A stretch of 38,106 bases of DNA from DAOTEJ01 sp035454085 (GTDB lineage Bacteria > Pseudomonadota > Gammaproteobacteria > Burkholderiales > Burkholderiaceae_F), in the NCBI GenBank assembly GCA_035454085.1, contig DAOTEJ010000017.1:1-38106 (forward strand), written 5' to 3'. The position numbers and the translations under genes were made by a program. The notes under the pieces were generated by a model. It was given only the letters and a program-made list of their open reading frames with translations, ran no database searches and was not told the origin of the DNA. Below, piece by piece: positions 1 through 8,279 of the stretch (its first letter is position 1; each line of letters begins with the position of its first letter).

Positions 1-182
1 CCGGCGCGATCGAAGCGCTGATCGACGAGGTGCTCGCCGCCAACGCCAAGATGGTCGAGGAGTTCCGCGCGGGCAAGGAGAAAGCCTTCAACGCGCTGGT
101 GGGGCAGGCGATGCGCGCCACCCGCGGCAAGGCCAATCCGGCCCAGGTCAACGAGATCCTGCGCCGCAAGCTCGCGGGCTGA
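1..182 (+). CDS. gatB: Asp-tRNA(Asn)/Glu-tRNA(Gln) amidotransferase subunit B, C-terminal end
   Basis: Only the last 59 or so residues are present; the gene runs in from the left edge in the frame that starts at base 3. They form the helical tail domain of GatB, ending with the motif NPAQVNEILRRKL followed by Gly and TGA. This tail (the YqeY-like GatB domain) contacts tRNA in the GatCAB complex, which converts misacylated Glu-tRNA(Gln) or Asp-tRNA(Asn) to the amidated form in the cytoplasm. Asn-Pro-x-x-Val-Asn-x-x-Leu near the end is typical of GatB. The catalytic part and the gatC-gatA neighbours lie outside the window. A strong terminator follows, so gatB closes its operon. Confidence 0.9.
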   Translation, partial: GAIEALIDEVLAANAKMVEEFRAGKEKAFNALVGQAMRATRGKANPAQVNEILRRKLAG

Positions 183-204
183 GTGCGCCGCGTCCTGCCG
201 ACCC

Positions 205-228
205 AAGGGGCGCCACGGCGCCCCTTTT
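205..228 (+). terminator. Rho-independent terminator after gatB
   Basis: AAGGGGCGCC and GGCGCCCCTT form an inverted repeat around a two-base centre (effectively an 8-bp stem with a 6-base loop), ending in a TTTT run. It sits 22 bases after the gatB stop. On the other strand the same hairpin is followed by only a short run of Ts (the AA at its left end), so it could weakly serve the opposing DUF4124 gene. Confidence 0.8.
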
Positions 229-317
229 GACTTCCGCCACCCGCGCCGCCAGTTCGAGCAGGTCGCGCGCAACCGGCGGAGCGAATCCGCCACGGCGCGC
301 AGCGCCACTGGGTTGGA

Positions 318-983
318 TCAGCGGGGCGCTTCGCTGCGACTCGCTGGCCGCGAGCCGCCCTGGACGAGTTCGCGGAAGCGCTTGACCTCCGCATCGAAGC
401 GCTCGTTGATTCGCGCCATCTCGGCGCGGGTGTCGGCGATGATGGCCTGCTCGGTCTTGACCAGTTCCGCGTTGTTCACGAAGGCGCGCTTGAGCGCCGC
501 GGGCTGCTCGCGCTTGACGTAGAACTCGGCCTCGTCGTCGAGCTTCTTGCGCTCGGCGGCCAGGCGCTTGAGCCGCTCCTCCGAGCGCGCGATCTGCTGC
601 TCGCGGCTCTCGAGGGTCTTCCTGCGCAGGGTCTCGATCTCGGTCTCGCTGGCGTAGGTCTCGAGCAGCGATCGGTCGCGCCGGCGCTGCTCGAGCGCGC
701 GCTCGGCTTCCTCGGCCTTGCGCCTTTCCTCGGCGTCGCGGGCGAGCTTCTGCTCGGGCGTGAGCGGCGCGGGAATCACCTGGCGCAGCGAGCCATCGCG
801 ATTGAGCACGCGGATCTCGAGGTTCGCGCACTCCGGCGGCTGGCGGTCGCCGGTGTAGGTGCGGCCACGCCCGTCGGTGCACACGAAGAGCAGCCCCGAA
901 GCCGGCGCCGGCGGCCGCGCGGGCTGGGCGGCCGCCCAGCCGGCCACCCCCGCGAGGATCAAGGGGAGGAATCTAGGCGCCAT
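318..983 (-). CDS. DUF4124 domain protein with long coiled coil
   Basis: A 221-residue secreted or periplasmic protein of unknown function. The N-terminus is a signal peptide ending near Ala-Ala-Gln. A DUF4124-like segment follows (residues about 30-65: a Tyr/Phe-x-Cys-x-Asp-Gly core, then a Pro-Pro-Glu-Cys pair of cysteines), and a long charged region rich in Glu, Arg and Lys (about 75-200) that should form a coiled coil. DUF4124 proteins are common in Proteobacteria and uncharacterised. The ATG at 983 is preferred; an in-frame GTG at 992 adds three residues. The start lies inside the end of pyrE (stop 973-975), so the two are probably co-transcribed with translational coupling. Family assignment is by motif only. 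Confidence 0.75.
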   Translation of the reverse strand: MAPRFLPLILAGVAGWAAAQPARPPAPASGLLFVCTDGRGRTYTGDRQPPECANLEIRVLNRDGSLRQVIPAPLTPEQKLARDAEERRKAEEAERALEQRRRDRSLLETYASETEIETLRRKTLESREQQIARSEERLKRLAAERKKLDDEAEFYVKREQPAALKRAFVNNAELVKTEQAIIADTRAEMARINERFDAEVKRFRELVQGGSRPASRSEAPR

Positions 984-1653
984 AGCGGTCACGGTAGGCC
1001 GCCACGGCGGCGCGGTAGGGGCGGGCTTGCGCGGCCAGCGCCGAGCCCGAATCGAAGTAGCTCATGAGGTCGGAGAGCGTGGCGATGGCCACCACCGGCA
1101 TGGCGTAGAGGCGCTCGACCTCCTGCACCGCGGAGTGCGCCGACAGCGCGCCGTCCGGCCCGGCGCGCTCCATGCGGTCGAGCGCGATCAGCACGCCTGC
1201 AGGCGTGGCACCGGCCCCGCGTATCAGGTCCACGGACTCGCGCACCGAGGTGCCGGCGGTGATCACGTCGTCGATCACCACCACCCGGCCCACCAGCGGC
1301 GCGCCGACCAGGGTGCCGCCCTCGCCGTGATCCTTGGCTTCCTTGCGGTTGTAGGCGTAGGGCAGGTCGCGGCCGCGCTCGGCGAGCTTGACGGCGGTGG
1401 CCGAGGCCAGGGGGATGCCCTTGTAGGCCGGGCCGAAGAGCATGTCGCAGCGCACGCGGCCGGCGGCCTCGGCCTCGATCAGGGCGCGGGCGTAGTAGTC
1501 GGCCAGGCGGCCCAGCAGGCCGCCGCGGTTGAACAGGCCGGCGTTGAAGAAGTAGGGCGACAGGCGTCCCGCCTTGGTCTTGAACTCGCCAAAACGCAGC
1601 ACCTGGGCCTCGAGCGCGAACTCGATGAACTCCTGGGCAAGGGGTGAACTCAT
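973..1653 (-). CDS. pyrE: Orotate phosphoribosyltransferase
   Basis: Converts orotate plus PRPP to orotidine monophosphate in de novo pyrimidine synthesis, in the cytoplasm. The product is 226 residues, close to the usual 210-230. The PRPP-binding loop is plain (VVVIDDVITAGTSVRE, near residues 125-140), as are the N-terminal helix (QEFIEFALEAQVLRFGEF), the YFFNAG segment and the GPAYKGIPLA loop typical of PyrE. The frame stays open upstream to 1764, but the ATG at 1653 is the family's normal start. The start codon faces the divergent binding-protein gene across a 265-base spacer holding the promoters; no convincing -35/-10 pair was found there. Confidence 0.96.
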   Translation of the reverse strand: MSSPLAQEFIEFALEAQVLRFGEFKTKAGRLSPYFFNAGLFNRGGLLGRLADYYARALIEAEAAGRVRCDMLFGPAYKGIPLASATAVKLAERGRDLPYAYNRKEAKDHGEGGTLVGAPLVGRVVVIDDVITAGTSVRESVDLIRGAGATPAGVLIALDRMERAGPDGALSAHSAVQEVERLYAMPVVAIATLSDLMSYFDSGSALAAQARPYRAAVAAYRDRYGA

Positions 1654-1918
1654 GGGGGGCGCAGCCTGACTACGGGACCTGCGGCATTGTGCCCGAAGGC
1701 CCGGTGGCGGCCGCCCGCGGCGATCGCGCCTTCTTGCGACGCGCCACGCTGCCCGTTTCGGCACGCGGGCGGCGCGCTCGACGATGACCCGGCCGGAAAA
1801 ACAAGCGCTCAGGGCGCGCCGCGCGGCTAAGATGCGCCGCCCTGGTGATGCGTCCCTGGCGACCTCACCTCACTTCACTGCAGGCCACCACGACGGCCCG
1901 CCCCGACCGGAGACCCCG

Positions 1919-2797
1919 ATGAAGCAATTTTGCGCCGCCCGCACGGCCCTGCTCGCCCTGCTGATCCTGCCGGGCCTCGCCCTGGCGCAGGCAGGAAACG
2001 CCCCGCTCGACGGCCGCCTGAAGAAGGCGCGCGACACCCAGACCATCGCGCTGGCCTACCGCACCGACGCCGCGCCCTTCAGCTTCGAGGACGCGGACAA
2101 GCAGCCTGCCGGCTACACGGTGGACCTGTGCAAGCGCGTCGTCGCCTCGATCGAGCGCCAGATCGGCGCCAAGGAACTGAAGATCAAGTGGGTGCCGGTC
2201 ACCGCGCAGAACCGCTTCGAGACGGTGGCCAAGGGCGCCGCCGACATGGAGTGCGGCGCGAGCAGCGTCACGCTCGGGCGCATGAAGGAAGTGGACTTCT
2301 CGAGCTTCACCTTCGTCGACGGCACCGGCCTGCTGGTCAAGGCCAGCCTCGCGGCCAAGGGCATCACCGACCTGGGCGGCAAGAAGATCGGCGTGATCGC
2401 CGGCACCAGCAACGAGCGCGCGCTCAACGAGGCGCTCAAGAACAAGCTGGTCAACGCCTCGGTGGTGACCGTGAAGTCGCGCGACGAGGGCCTGGCCCAG
2501 CTCGAGGCCGGCACGATCGACGCCTTCGCCAGCGACCGCATCCTGCTGGTGGGCCTGGCGGGCAAGGCCAAGGATCCCAAGGCGCTGGCGCTGCTGGCCG
2601 ACGCGCTGAGCTTCGAGCCCTATGCCATCGCCCTGCCGCGCGGCGACTGGCAGCTGCGTCTGGCGGTCAACACCGGCCTGGCGCAGATCTACCGCAGCGG
2701 CGCGATCGGCGAGATCTTCGGGCGCTGGTTTGCGCCCCTGGGCCGCCCCAGCCCGCTGATGGAGATCGTCTTCCTGTTCGGTGCCCTGCCGGAGTAA
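1919..2797 (+). CDS. Periplasmic amino-acid-type ABC transporter binding protein
   Basis: A 292-residue solute-binding protein of family 3 (SBP_bac_3), the group of GltI-type glutamate/aspartate receptors. Residues 1-23 are a signal peptide ending ALAQA. The mature part shows the usual family features: a SFEDADKQPAGYTVDLCKR-like opening lobe, the ADMECGASSVTLGRMKEVDFS core, and GKKIGVIAGTSNE at the second lobe. The ATG at 1919 follows a GGAG at 1909-1912; a longer frame from 1784 lacks a signal peptide at its start and is rejected. No permease or ATPase gene is adjacent, so this is an orphan receptor that must pair with a transporter encoded elsewhere. The exact ligand cannot be read from sequence. 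Confidence 0.88.
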   Translation: MKQFCAARTALLALLILPGLALAQAGNAPLDGRLKKARDTQTIALAYRTDAAPFSFEDADKQPAGYTVDLCKRVVASIERQIGAKELKIKWVPVTAQNRFETVAKGAADMECGASSVTLGRMKEVDFSSFTFVDGTGLLVKASLAAKGITDLGGKKIGVIAGTSNERALNEALKNKLVNASVVTVKSRDEGLAQLEAGTIDAFASDRILLVGLAGKAKDPKALALLADALSFEPYAIALPRGDWQLRLAVNTGLAQIYRSGAIGEIFGRWFAPLGRPSPLMEIVFLFGALPE

Positions 2798-2847
2798 GAC
2801 GTCCCCTTCAATGAGGCCCGGTGGCCGCGCGCCGCCGGGCGCCTCCC

Positions 2848-3624
2848 ATGTTCCGCCTGATCACGCTCAACGCCAACGGCATCCGCTCGGCCGCCTCCAA
2901 GGGCTTGTTCGAGTGGCTCGACGCGCAGGACGCCGACCTCGTGTGCCTGCAGGAGGTCAAGGCCCACGAGGCCGACATCCCTCTGGCGCTGCGCGGACGC
3001 CATGGCTGGCACGCGCACTTTCACTGCGCCGACAAGAAGGGCTACTCGGGCACCGCGCTCTACAGCCGCAAGCGCCCCCAGGCCGTGCGACTGGGTTACG
3101 GCTCCGCCGAGTTCGACCCCGAAGGCCGCTACGTGCAGGCCGACTTCGGCCGCGTGAGCGTGGTCTCGGTCTACTTTCCCTCGGGCTCGAGCTCCGAGGA
3201 GCGCCAGCAGGCCAAGTTCCGCTTCCTGGCCGAGTTCGCGCCGCATCTGGCGGCGCTGCGCGCGGCCGGCCGCGAGGTGATCGTGTGCGGCGACGTGAAC
3301 ATCGCGCACCGCGAGATCGACCTCAAGAACTGGCGCTCGAACCAGAAGAACTCCGGCTTCCTGCCGCAGGAGCGCGCCTGGATGACGCGCCTGCTCGACG
3401 AGGACGGCTGGGTCGACGTGTTCCGCCACCTCGACCCGCGGCCCGAGCAGTACACGTGGTGGAGCAACCGCGGCCAGGCCTGGGCCAAGAACGTGGGCTG
3501 GCGCATCGATTATCAGCTCGCCACGCCCGGCATCGCCGCCAAGGCCAGGCGCGCGCACATCCACATCGCCTCGCGCTTCTCGGATCACGCGCCACTGACG
3601 ATCGACTACGCGGCCGCGCTCTGA
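2848..3624 (+). CDS. xth: Exodeoxyribonuclease III
   Basis: A 258-residue AP endonuclease / 3'-5' exonuclease of the Xth (EEP) family, acting in base excision repair of the chromosome. Catalytic and metal-binding residues are all in place: Asn8-type NANGIRS, Glu36 in CLQEVK, the Asp149/Asn151 pair in GDVNIAHREIDLKN, the YTWWSNR and WRIDYQL segments, and the final SDHAPL His. Length and motif order match the family. The ATG at 2848 begins the conserved MFRLITLNANG; a start at 2821 only adds an Arg-rich tail. It follows the binding protein by 50 bases on the same strand, with no obvious functional link. Confidence 0.95.
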   Translation: MFRLITLNANGIRSAASKGLFEWLDAQDADLVCLQEVKAHEADIPLALRGRHGWHAHFHCADKKGYSGTALYSRKRPQAVRLGYGSAEFDPEGRYVQADFGRVSVVSVYFPSGSSSEERQQAKFRFLAEFAPHLAALRAAGREVIVCGDVNIAHREIDLKNWRSNQKNSGFLPQERAWMTRLLDEDGWVDVFRHLDPRPEQYTWWSNRGQAWAKNVGWRIDYQLATPGIAAKARRAHIHIASRFSDHAPLTIDYAAAL

Positions 3625-3713
3625 TCTGCGAGGCGACGGGCGCAAGCGGCGCGATGGGCGCGGCGGCGGCGCGGCCCGTGCATCCTCCGCGCCCCGCTCT
3701 CCGGGCCGAGCGA

Positions 3714-4027
3714 CTAAGACTTGGCGGGATCGGTGGCCGGGGCGGGGTCGGCCTGGGGTTCGGCACCGGGCAGCGCGGGCTCGTCCTTGCGCTTGCTCTT
3801 CTNNNNNNNNNNNNNNNNNNNNNNNNNNNNNNNNNNNNNNNNNNNNNNNNNNNNNNNNNNNNNNNNNNNNNNNNNNNNNNNNNNNNNNNNNNNNNNNNNN
3901 NNTCGGCCTGGGGTTCGGCACCGGGCAGCGCGGGCTCGTCCTTGCGCTTGCTCTTCTCTTCCTTCTTGCGCTTCTTGGCCAGTTCGCGCTGGCGCTTCTC
4001 GAATGCGTAGTTGGGCTTGGCGGGCAT
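3714..4027 (-). CDS. Small Lys/Arg-rich conserved protein, split by a scaffold gap
   Basis: The N-terminal part (MPAKPNYAFEKRQRELAKK, then KKEEKSKRKDEP) resembles a short, highly charged protein I recall as widespread and uncharacterised in Betaproteobacteria. The gene is interrupted by 100 Ns, but the 55 bases on each side of the gap are identical. Removing the Ns and one copy gives 159 bases, exactly 53 codons, encoding a 52-residue protein that ends PATDPAKS. The fit in frame and length argues that no sequence is missing. An alternative ATG at 4033 adds Met-Pro. The basic, probably helical character would suit nucleic acid or ribosome binding, but no function is known. Confidence 0.65.
3748..3957. 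repeat. Identical 55-base ends flanking a scaffold gap
   Basis: Bases 3748-3802 and 3903-3957 are the same 55 bases, directly before and after the run of Ns. A repeat ending exactly at both contig edges, with an odd length typical of a de Bruijn graph k-mer, is what two overlapping contigs look like when joined by a placeholder instead of being merged. It is most likely not a biological repeat. Confidence 0.8.
3803..3902. other. Assembly gap of 100 Ns
   Basis: A placeholder of exactly 100 unknown bases. The flanks suggest a true gap length of minus 55 (overlap), so the coordinates downstream are probably inflated by 155 bases relative to the genome. Confidence 0.95.
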
Positions 4028-4199
4028 GGGCATCCTTCTTGGCTGAACAAACCCGCAGGCTAAGGCATTTGGGGCCGGCGCGCCCGCAGCCTCGGGCCGA
4101 CCTCGGGCGCGCGACCCGAACGCTATCCTGCGGCCGCGACTGCTCGCCCCCGCGCCTTCCCACCCCAATCGCCCGCCCCGGCCGCACACGCCACCGCTC

Positions 4200-4895
4200 A
4201 TGGAGCTTGCCCGACTGCTGCACACCCAGGGTTTCGGCACCCGGCGCGAGTGCGCTGCCCTGGTGCTCTCGGGCGAGGTCGAGGTCGACGGTCGGCGGGT
4301 CGACGACCCGGCCGCCGCGTTCGAGCCCTCGGGCCGCGTGCTGCGCGTGCGCGGCGAGTCCTGGCCGGTGCACCTGCCCGCCATCGTCATGCTGCACAAG
4401 CCGGCAGGCTACGAGTGCTCGACCGCGCCCAGCGCGCACGCGAGCGTGCTCGCGCTGCTGCCGCCGCCCTTGCGCACGCGCGGCGTGCAGCCGGTGGGCC
4501 GGCTCGACGCCGACACCACCGGCCTGCTGGTGCTGACCGACGACGGCGCGCTGGCCCACCGCCTGATCCATCCCCGTCGGCACGTGCCCAAGGTCTACGA
4601 GGTGGACGTCAAGCACCCGCTCGCGGCCGATGCGGTCGAACGCCTGCTCGCCGGGGTCGTGCTGCGCGACGATCCGAGCCCGGCGCGAGCGCTGGCCTGC
4701 GAGGCCACCGGTGAGCGCAGCCTGCGCCTGACGCTCACCGAGGGCCGCTACCACCAGGTCAAGCGCATGCTGGCGGCTCTGGGCAATCGCGTGGAGAAGC
4801 TGCACCGCAGCGGCTTCGGCGCGCTGCGCCTGCCGCCCGAGCTCGCGCCCGGGCACTGGCGCTGGGTCGAGCGGGCCGAGGACATCACCGGCTGA
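4200..4895 (+). CDS. rsuA: 16S rRNA pseudouridine synthase (RsuA type)
   Basis: A 231-residue enzyme of the RsuA/RluB/E/F family, which isomerises a uridine (U516 in E. coli 16S rRNA for RsuA) to pseudouridine during 30S assembly. Residues 1-50 form an S4-like RNA-binding domain. The catalytic motif GRLDADTTGLLVLTDDG carries Asp103. The HKPAGYECS segment and the final EGRYHQVKRMLAALGNRVEKLHR are family hallmarks. Length and the AGYECS variant fit RsuA better than the larger RluB, but the exact target base is inferred. The downstream gene is convergent with only 17 bases between the stops. Confidence 0.88.
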   Translation: MELARLLHTQGFGTRRECAALVLSGEVEVDGRRVDDPAAAFEPSGRVLRVRGESWPVHLPAIVMLHKPAGYECSTAPSAHASVLALLPPPLRTRGVQPVGRLDADTTGLLVLTDDGALAHRLIHPRRHVPKVYEVDVKHPLAADAVERLLAGVVLRDDPSPARALACEATGERSLRLTLTEGRYHQVKRMLAALGNRVEKLHRSGFGALRLPPELAPGHWRWVERAEDITG

Positions 4896-4912
4896 GCCCG
4901 CCCCGCCGCGCC

Positions 4913-5737
4913 TCAGCCACCCGTGCGCGCCGAGGCGCGCGCCGCCTCGTACAGCGGCATCACCTTGGGCAGGGCGGCCTCGATTTCCTGGATGCGACGC
5001 TGATGGTCGGGGTGGGTCGAGAGCCAGGCCGGCGGCTGGCCGCCGCCCGCCGCGCTCATCTTGCGCCAGACGCTCACCGCGGCGCGCGGGTCGTAGCCGG
5101 CGCGGGCGGCCATCTCGAGCCCGGCCAGATCCGCGTCCACTTCCTGGCCGCGCGAGTAGGGCAGAGCGAGCGCCACGTCGGCCGCCTGGGCGAGCGCGGC
5201 CGTGCCCAGGTCGCCCAGCCCAAGGTAGATCGAGGCGGCGGTCACGCCCAGGTTCTGCAGCAGCTGCGTCTGCATGCGCGCCCGGCCGTGCTCGAGAACG
5301 GCGTGGGCGATCTCGTGGCCGATCACCGCGGCGAGCTCATCATCGGTCAGCTGCAAGCGCTCCATCAGGCCGGCGTAGACCATCACCTTGCCGCCCGGCA
5401 TGGCAAAGGCATTGACCGTGGGCGCGTTGATCACGTTGGCTTCCCAGGCCCAGCGCGAGGAGCCCGGGTTGAAGCGCTCGCCCTGCGGAACGATGCGCGC
5501 CGCGATCTGCTGCACGCGGCGCACCTGCTCGGGCTTGGCATTGAGCGCGCCCTTGGCCTGCGCCTCGCGCTTCATCTGCGCGTACTGCTGGGCCGAGATC
5601 TGCGAGGTCATCGCCTCGGGCACCACCAGGAAGCGCGAGCGCTGCACGTCCACGCCCTCGGCGGCCGCGCCAAACGCCAGCAGCCAGCCGGCGAGCAGCA
5701 GGAGCAAGGAGCGCGGTCGGAGCGAATCGAGGCGCAT
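4913..5737 (-). CDS. M48-family periplasmic zinc metalloprotease
   Basis: A 274-residue protease with an N-terminal signal sequence (residues 1-26, ending FGAAAEG) and no lipobox Cys. The zinc motif HEIAH is at 141-145, within GHEIAHAVLEHGRARMQ, and the third ligand region is EVDADLAGLEMAARAGYDP. The THPDHQRRIQEI tail is typical of the LoiP/YcaL/BepA-like M48C group, which does quality control of outer-membrane or periplasmic proteins. The start at 5737 is chosen because it begins the signal peptide; the frame stays open to 6589 inside the opposite gene. It shares a 60-base divergent spacer with the AmpG-like permease, which also concerns the cell wall. Confidence 0.88.
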   Translation of the reverse strand: MRLDSLRPRSLLLLLAGWLLAFGAAAEGVDVQRSRFLVVPEAMTSQISAQQYAQMKREAQAKGALNAKPEQVRRVQQIAARIVPQGERFNPGSSRWAWEANVINAPTVNAFAMPGGKVMVYAGLMERLQLTDDELAAVIGHEIAHAVLEHGRARMQTQLLQNLGVTAASIYLGLGDLGTAALAQAADVALALPYSRGQEVDADLAGLEMAARAGYDPRAAVSVWRKMSAAGGGQPPAWLSTHPDHQRRIQEIEAALPKVMPLYEAARASARTGG

Positions 5738-5797
5738 GTCAGGCAGGGGCGAGGGTCGTCGGGGCGCAAAGCATGACTGAGTAGACTGCGCGCAGCT

Positions 5798-7231
5798 ATG
5801 AGCGATTCCCTCGATTCCCGGCCCGCTACGGCGCGCCGGGGCTGGCTGGCGGCGGCGGCCATCTACCTGCAGCCGCGCAGCCTGCGCTTCTTCTTCCTGG
5901 GTTTCTCCGCGGGGCTGCCACTGCTGCTGGTGCTGGGCACGCTGTCGTTCTGGCTGCGCGACGCAGGCATCGACCGCAGCACGATCGGCTTCCTGTCTTG
6001 GGTGGGCCTGGCCTACGGCTTCAAGTGGGCCTGGGCGCCGCTGGTGGACCGCTTGCCGCTGCCGGGACTCACCCGCCTGCTGGGGCGGCGCCGCAGCTGG
6101 CTGCTCGCCGCGCAGCTCGTGCTGGTGGCGAGCCTCGCGGCCATGGCGTTCACCGACCCGCGCGAGCAGCTCGGCCTGCTGGCACTGCTCGCGCTGGTGA
6201 CCGCCTTTGCCTCGGCCACCCAGGACATCGCGCTCGACGCCTACCGCATCGAGAGCGCGCCGGTGGACGAACAGGCCGCGCTGGCCGCGACCTACCAGAC
6301 CGGCTACCGCCTGGCGATGATCTGGGCCGGTGCCGGCGTGCTCACCATTGCCGCGCACTTCGATGCGTCCGAGGCCAGCTACGAGCAGGCGCCCTGGACC
6401 GCCGCCTACCTGGTGATGGCCGCCTCGATGGCCGTGGGCCTGATCGCGACCCTGCTCGCGCCCGAGCCCCGGCCCGCCACCGCCGAGCAGACGGCGGCGC
6501 GCGCCGCCGAGTTCAGCGCCCGGGCGAGCGCGCTGGCCGCGCGCCGCGGCTGGTCGCCGCGCACCGCGCGGCTGGCTCTGTGGCTGCACGAGGCGGCGCT
6601 AAGCCCCTTTCTGGACTTCTTCCGTCGCTACGGCTGGCACGCGGCGCTGGTGCTGGCGCTGATCGCCACCTACCGCATCTCGGACATCGTGATGGGCGTG
6701 ATGGCCAACCCCTTCTACAAGGACATGGGCTTCACCAAGGAAGAGGTCGCCGCGGTGAGCAAGCTCTACGGCGTGGTGATGACGCTGGTGGGCGCCTTCG
6801 TGGGCGGGGTGGTGGCGCTGCGCGTGGGGGTGATGAAGACGCTCTTCGCGGGCGCGCTGTTGAGCAGCCTGACCAATCTGCTCTTCGTCGCGCTCGCGCA
6901 GCGCGGCCACGACCTGGGCTTCCTGATCCTGGCGGTGAGCGCCGACAACCTGGCCAGCGGCATCGCCAGCGCGGCCTTCATCGCCTACCTCTCGGGCTTG
7001 ACCAACGTGGCCTACTCGGCCACGCAGTACGCGCTGTTCTCGTCGGTGATGCTGCTGCTGCCCAAGTTCCTGGCGGGCTTTTCGGGCGTGGCGGTCGACG
7101 CCTGGGGCTATGCGGCCTTCTTCACGGGCACGGCGGCGCTGGGCCTGCCGGTGCTGCTGCTGGTGGTGCTGGCGGGGCGCGTCAGTCGGCGGGCATCAGA
7201 TGCACGTCCTCGCCGCGCAGACGCACCGTGA
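5798..7231 (+). CDS. ampG: AmpG-family muropeptide permease (MFS)
   Basis: A 477-residue multi-pass inner-membrane transporter. AmpG imports GlcNAc-anhydroMurNAc-peptides released during wall turnover for recycling, and thereby influences AmpC beta-lactamase induction. Family features seen: PRSLRFFFLGFSAGLPLLLV near residue 27, an LSWVGLAYGFKWAWAPLVDR segment with the following GRRRSWL loop, and ATQDIALDAYRIE in the first half. About 12-14 hydrophobic segments are visible. The ATG at 5798 is the first good start; a weak TAGACT (-10-like) lies just upstream. The 3' end overlaps the convergent modC by 50 bases. Substrate is inferred from family; many Betaproteobacteria carry two AmpG paralogues. 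Confidence 0.85.
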   Translation: MSDSLDSRPATARRGWLAAAAIYLQPRSLRFFFLGFSAGLPLLLVLGTLSFWLRDAGIDRSTIGFLSWVGLAYGFKWAWAPLVDRLPLPGLTRLLGRRRSWLLAAQLVLVASLAAMAFTDPREQLGLLALLALVTAFASATQDIALDAYRIESAPVDEQAALAATYQTGYRLAMIWAGAGVLTIAAHFDASEASYEQAPWTAAYLVMAASMAVGLIATLLAPEPRPATAEQTAARAAEFSARASALAARRGWSPRTARLALWLHEAALSPFLDFFRRYGWHAALVLALIATYRISDIVMGVMANPFYKDMGFTKEEVAAVSKLYGVVMTLVGAFVGGVVALRVGVMKTLFAGALLSSLTNLLFVALAQRGHDLGFLILAVSADNLASGIASAAFIAYLSGLTNVAYSATQYALFSSVMLLLPKFLAGFSGVAVDAWGYAAFFTGTAALGLPVLLLVVLAGRVSRRASDARPRRADAP

Positions 7232-8279
7232 GCGTCATGCCCTCCTGCAGCCCGTAGCGCGGCGCCACGTGGCGCGGCAGGCCCGTGCGCAGCGGGTGAG
7301 CCTCGCCGGGAACCGCCAGCGACAGCAGCAGTTGCTGACCCAGCGGCAGCAGCCGCGCGACCCGCGCCTCGATCAGATTGTCGAGCGCGCCGATCGCGCT
7401 GGGATCGGGCGGCAGCAGCAGCACGCCGGCGGCCGGCACGCACCAGTGCACGCGACTGCCCGGCGCGAACTGCGCCTGTGCTCGCACGCGCAGCATCTGG
7501 CCCTGCCAGCCGAGCAGGGTGTGCCCGGACTCGTGCCCGATCACCTCGCCCGCGTACAGGTTCTTCACGCCCACCTGCCGCGCCACGGCGAGCGTGGCCG
7601 GCCGGCTCATGACCTCGTGCGGCGCGCCGGCCTGCAAGGTGCGCCCGCCCGCGAGGATCACCATGCGATCGGCGAGCAGCGCGGCCTCCTCGAGGTCGTG
7701 GGTGACCAGCACCACCGGCATCGCCAGTTCACCGCGCAGTTCCGCGAGCTGCTCGTACAGGCGCTCGCGCGTGGCGCGATCCACCGCCGAGAAGGGCTCG
7801 TCGAGCAGCAGGACCCGCGGCTCGCGCGCCAGGGCGCGCGCGAGCGCCACGCGCTGCTGCTGCCCGCCCGACAAGGCGCGCGGCAGGCGATCCTCCAGGC
7901 CCGCCAGGCGCATGCGCTCGAGCAGGCCGCGAGCGCGGACGCGCCGTGCATCGGCCGCGCCGGGCGGCACGGCCTCGAGCACGTTGTCCAGGGCGCTCAG
8001 GTGCGGGAACAGCGCGTAGTGCTGGAACACCAGGCCCACGCGTCGCTCGCGCGCCGACAGGCAGCGGCCGCTGGCGGTGTCGAGCCAGGTGTCGGCGCCC
8101 ACCTGCACGCGCCCCGCCGCGGGGCGCAGCAAGCCGGCGATGGCGCGCAGCACGGTGGTCTTGCCGCTGCCCGAGGGGCCGACCAGCGCGAGCAGTTCGC
8201 CCGGCGCGCAGGCCAGCTGCGCGTCGAGCGCGATCGGGGCGCGCTGGCGCAGTTCGACCGCGAGGCCGCCCTCAGCCAC
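7182..8279 (-). CDS. modC: Molybdate ABC transporter ATP-binding protein
   Basis: A 365-residue ATPase that powers molybdate import with ModB. It has Walker A GPSGSGKTT (34-42), Q-loop VGLVFQHYALFPH, signature LSGGQQQR, Walker B VLLLDEPFSAVD and the switch His in VTHDLEEA. The C-terminal third (about 240-365) is the MOP/TOBE-type oxyanion-sensing region of ModC. The start is GTG (CAC at 8277-8279), overlapping the end of modB by 8 bases, so translation is coupled. The Mod assignment comes mainly from the adjacent modA and modB. The C-terminus overlaps the opposing ampG by 50 bases. Confidence 0.9.
   Translation of the reverse strand: MAEGGLAVELRQRAPIALDAQLACAPGELLALVGPSGSGKTTVLRAIAGLLRPAAGRVQVGADTWLDTASGRCLSARERRVGLVFQHYALFPHLSALDNVLEAVPPGAADARRVRARGLLERMRLAGLEDRLPRALSGGQQQRVALARALAREPRVLLLDEPFSAVDRATRERLYEQLAELRGELAMPVVLVTHDLEEAALLADRMVILAGGRTLQAGAPHEVMSRPATLAVARQVGVKNLYAGEVIGHESGHTLLGWQGQMLRVRAQAQFAPGSRVHWCVPAAGVLLLPPDPSAIGALDNLIEARVARLLPLGQQLLLSLAVPGEAHPLRTGLPRHVAPRYGLQEGMTLTVRLRGEDVHLMPAD

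Noticed and set aside
1654..1918. Promoters or a small gene in the pyrE / binding-protein spacer
   Set aside because: A TAAGAT at 1828-1833 resembles a -10 but has no matching -35, and no short frame with a ribosome binding site stood out.
3748..3957. A true 55-base direct repeat or mobile-element target duplication
   Set aside because: Both copies end exactly at the run of Ns and merging them restores a reading frame, which fits a contig overlap better than biology.
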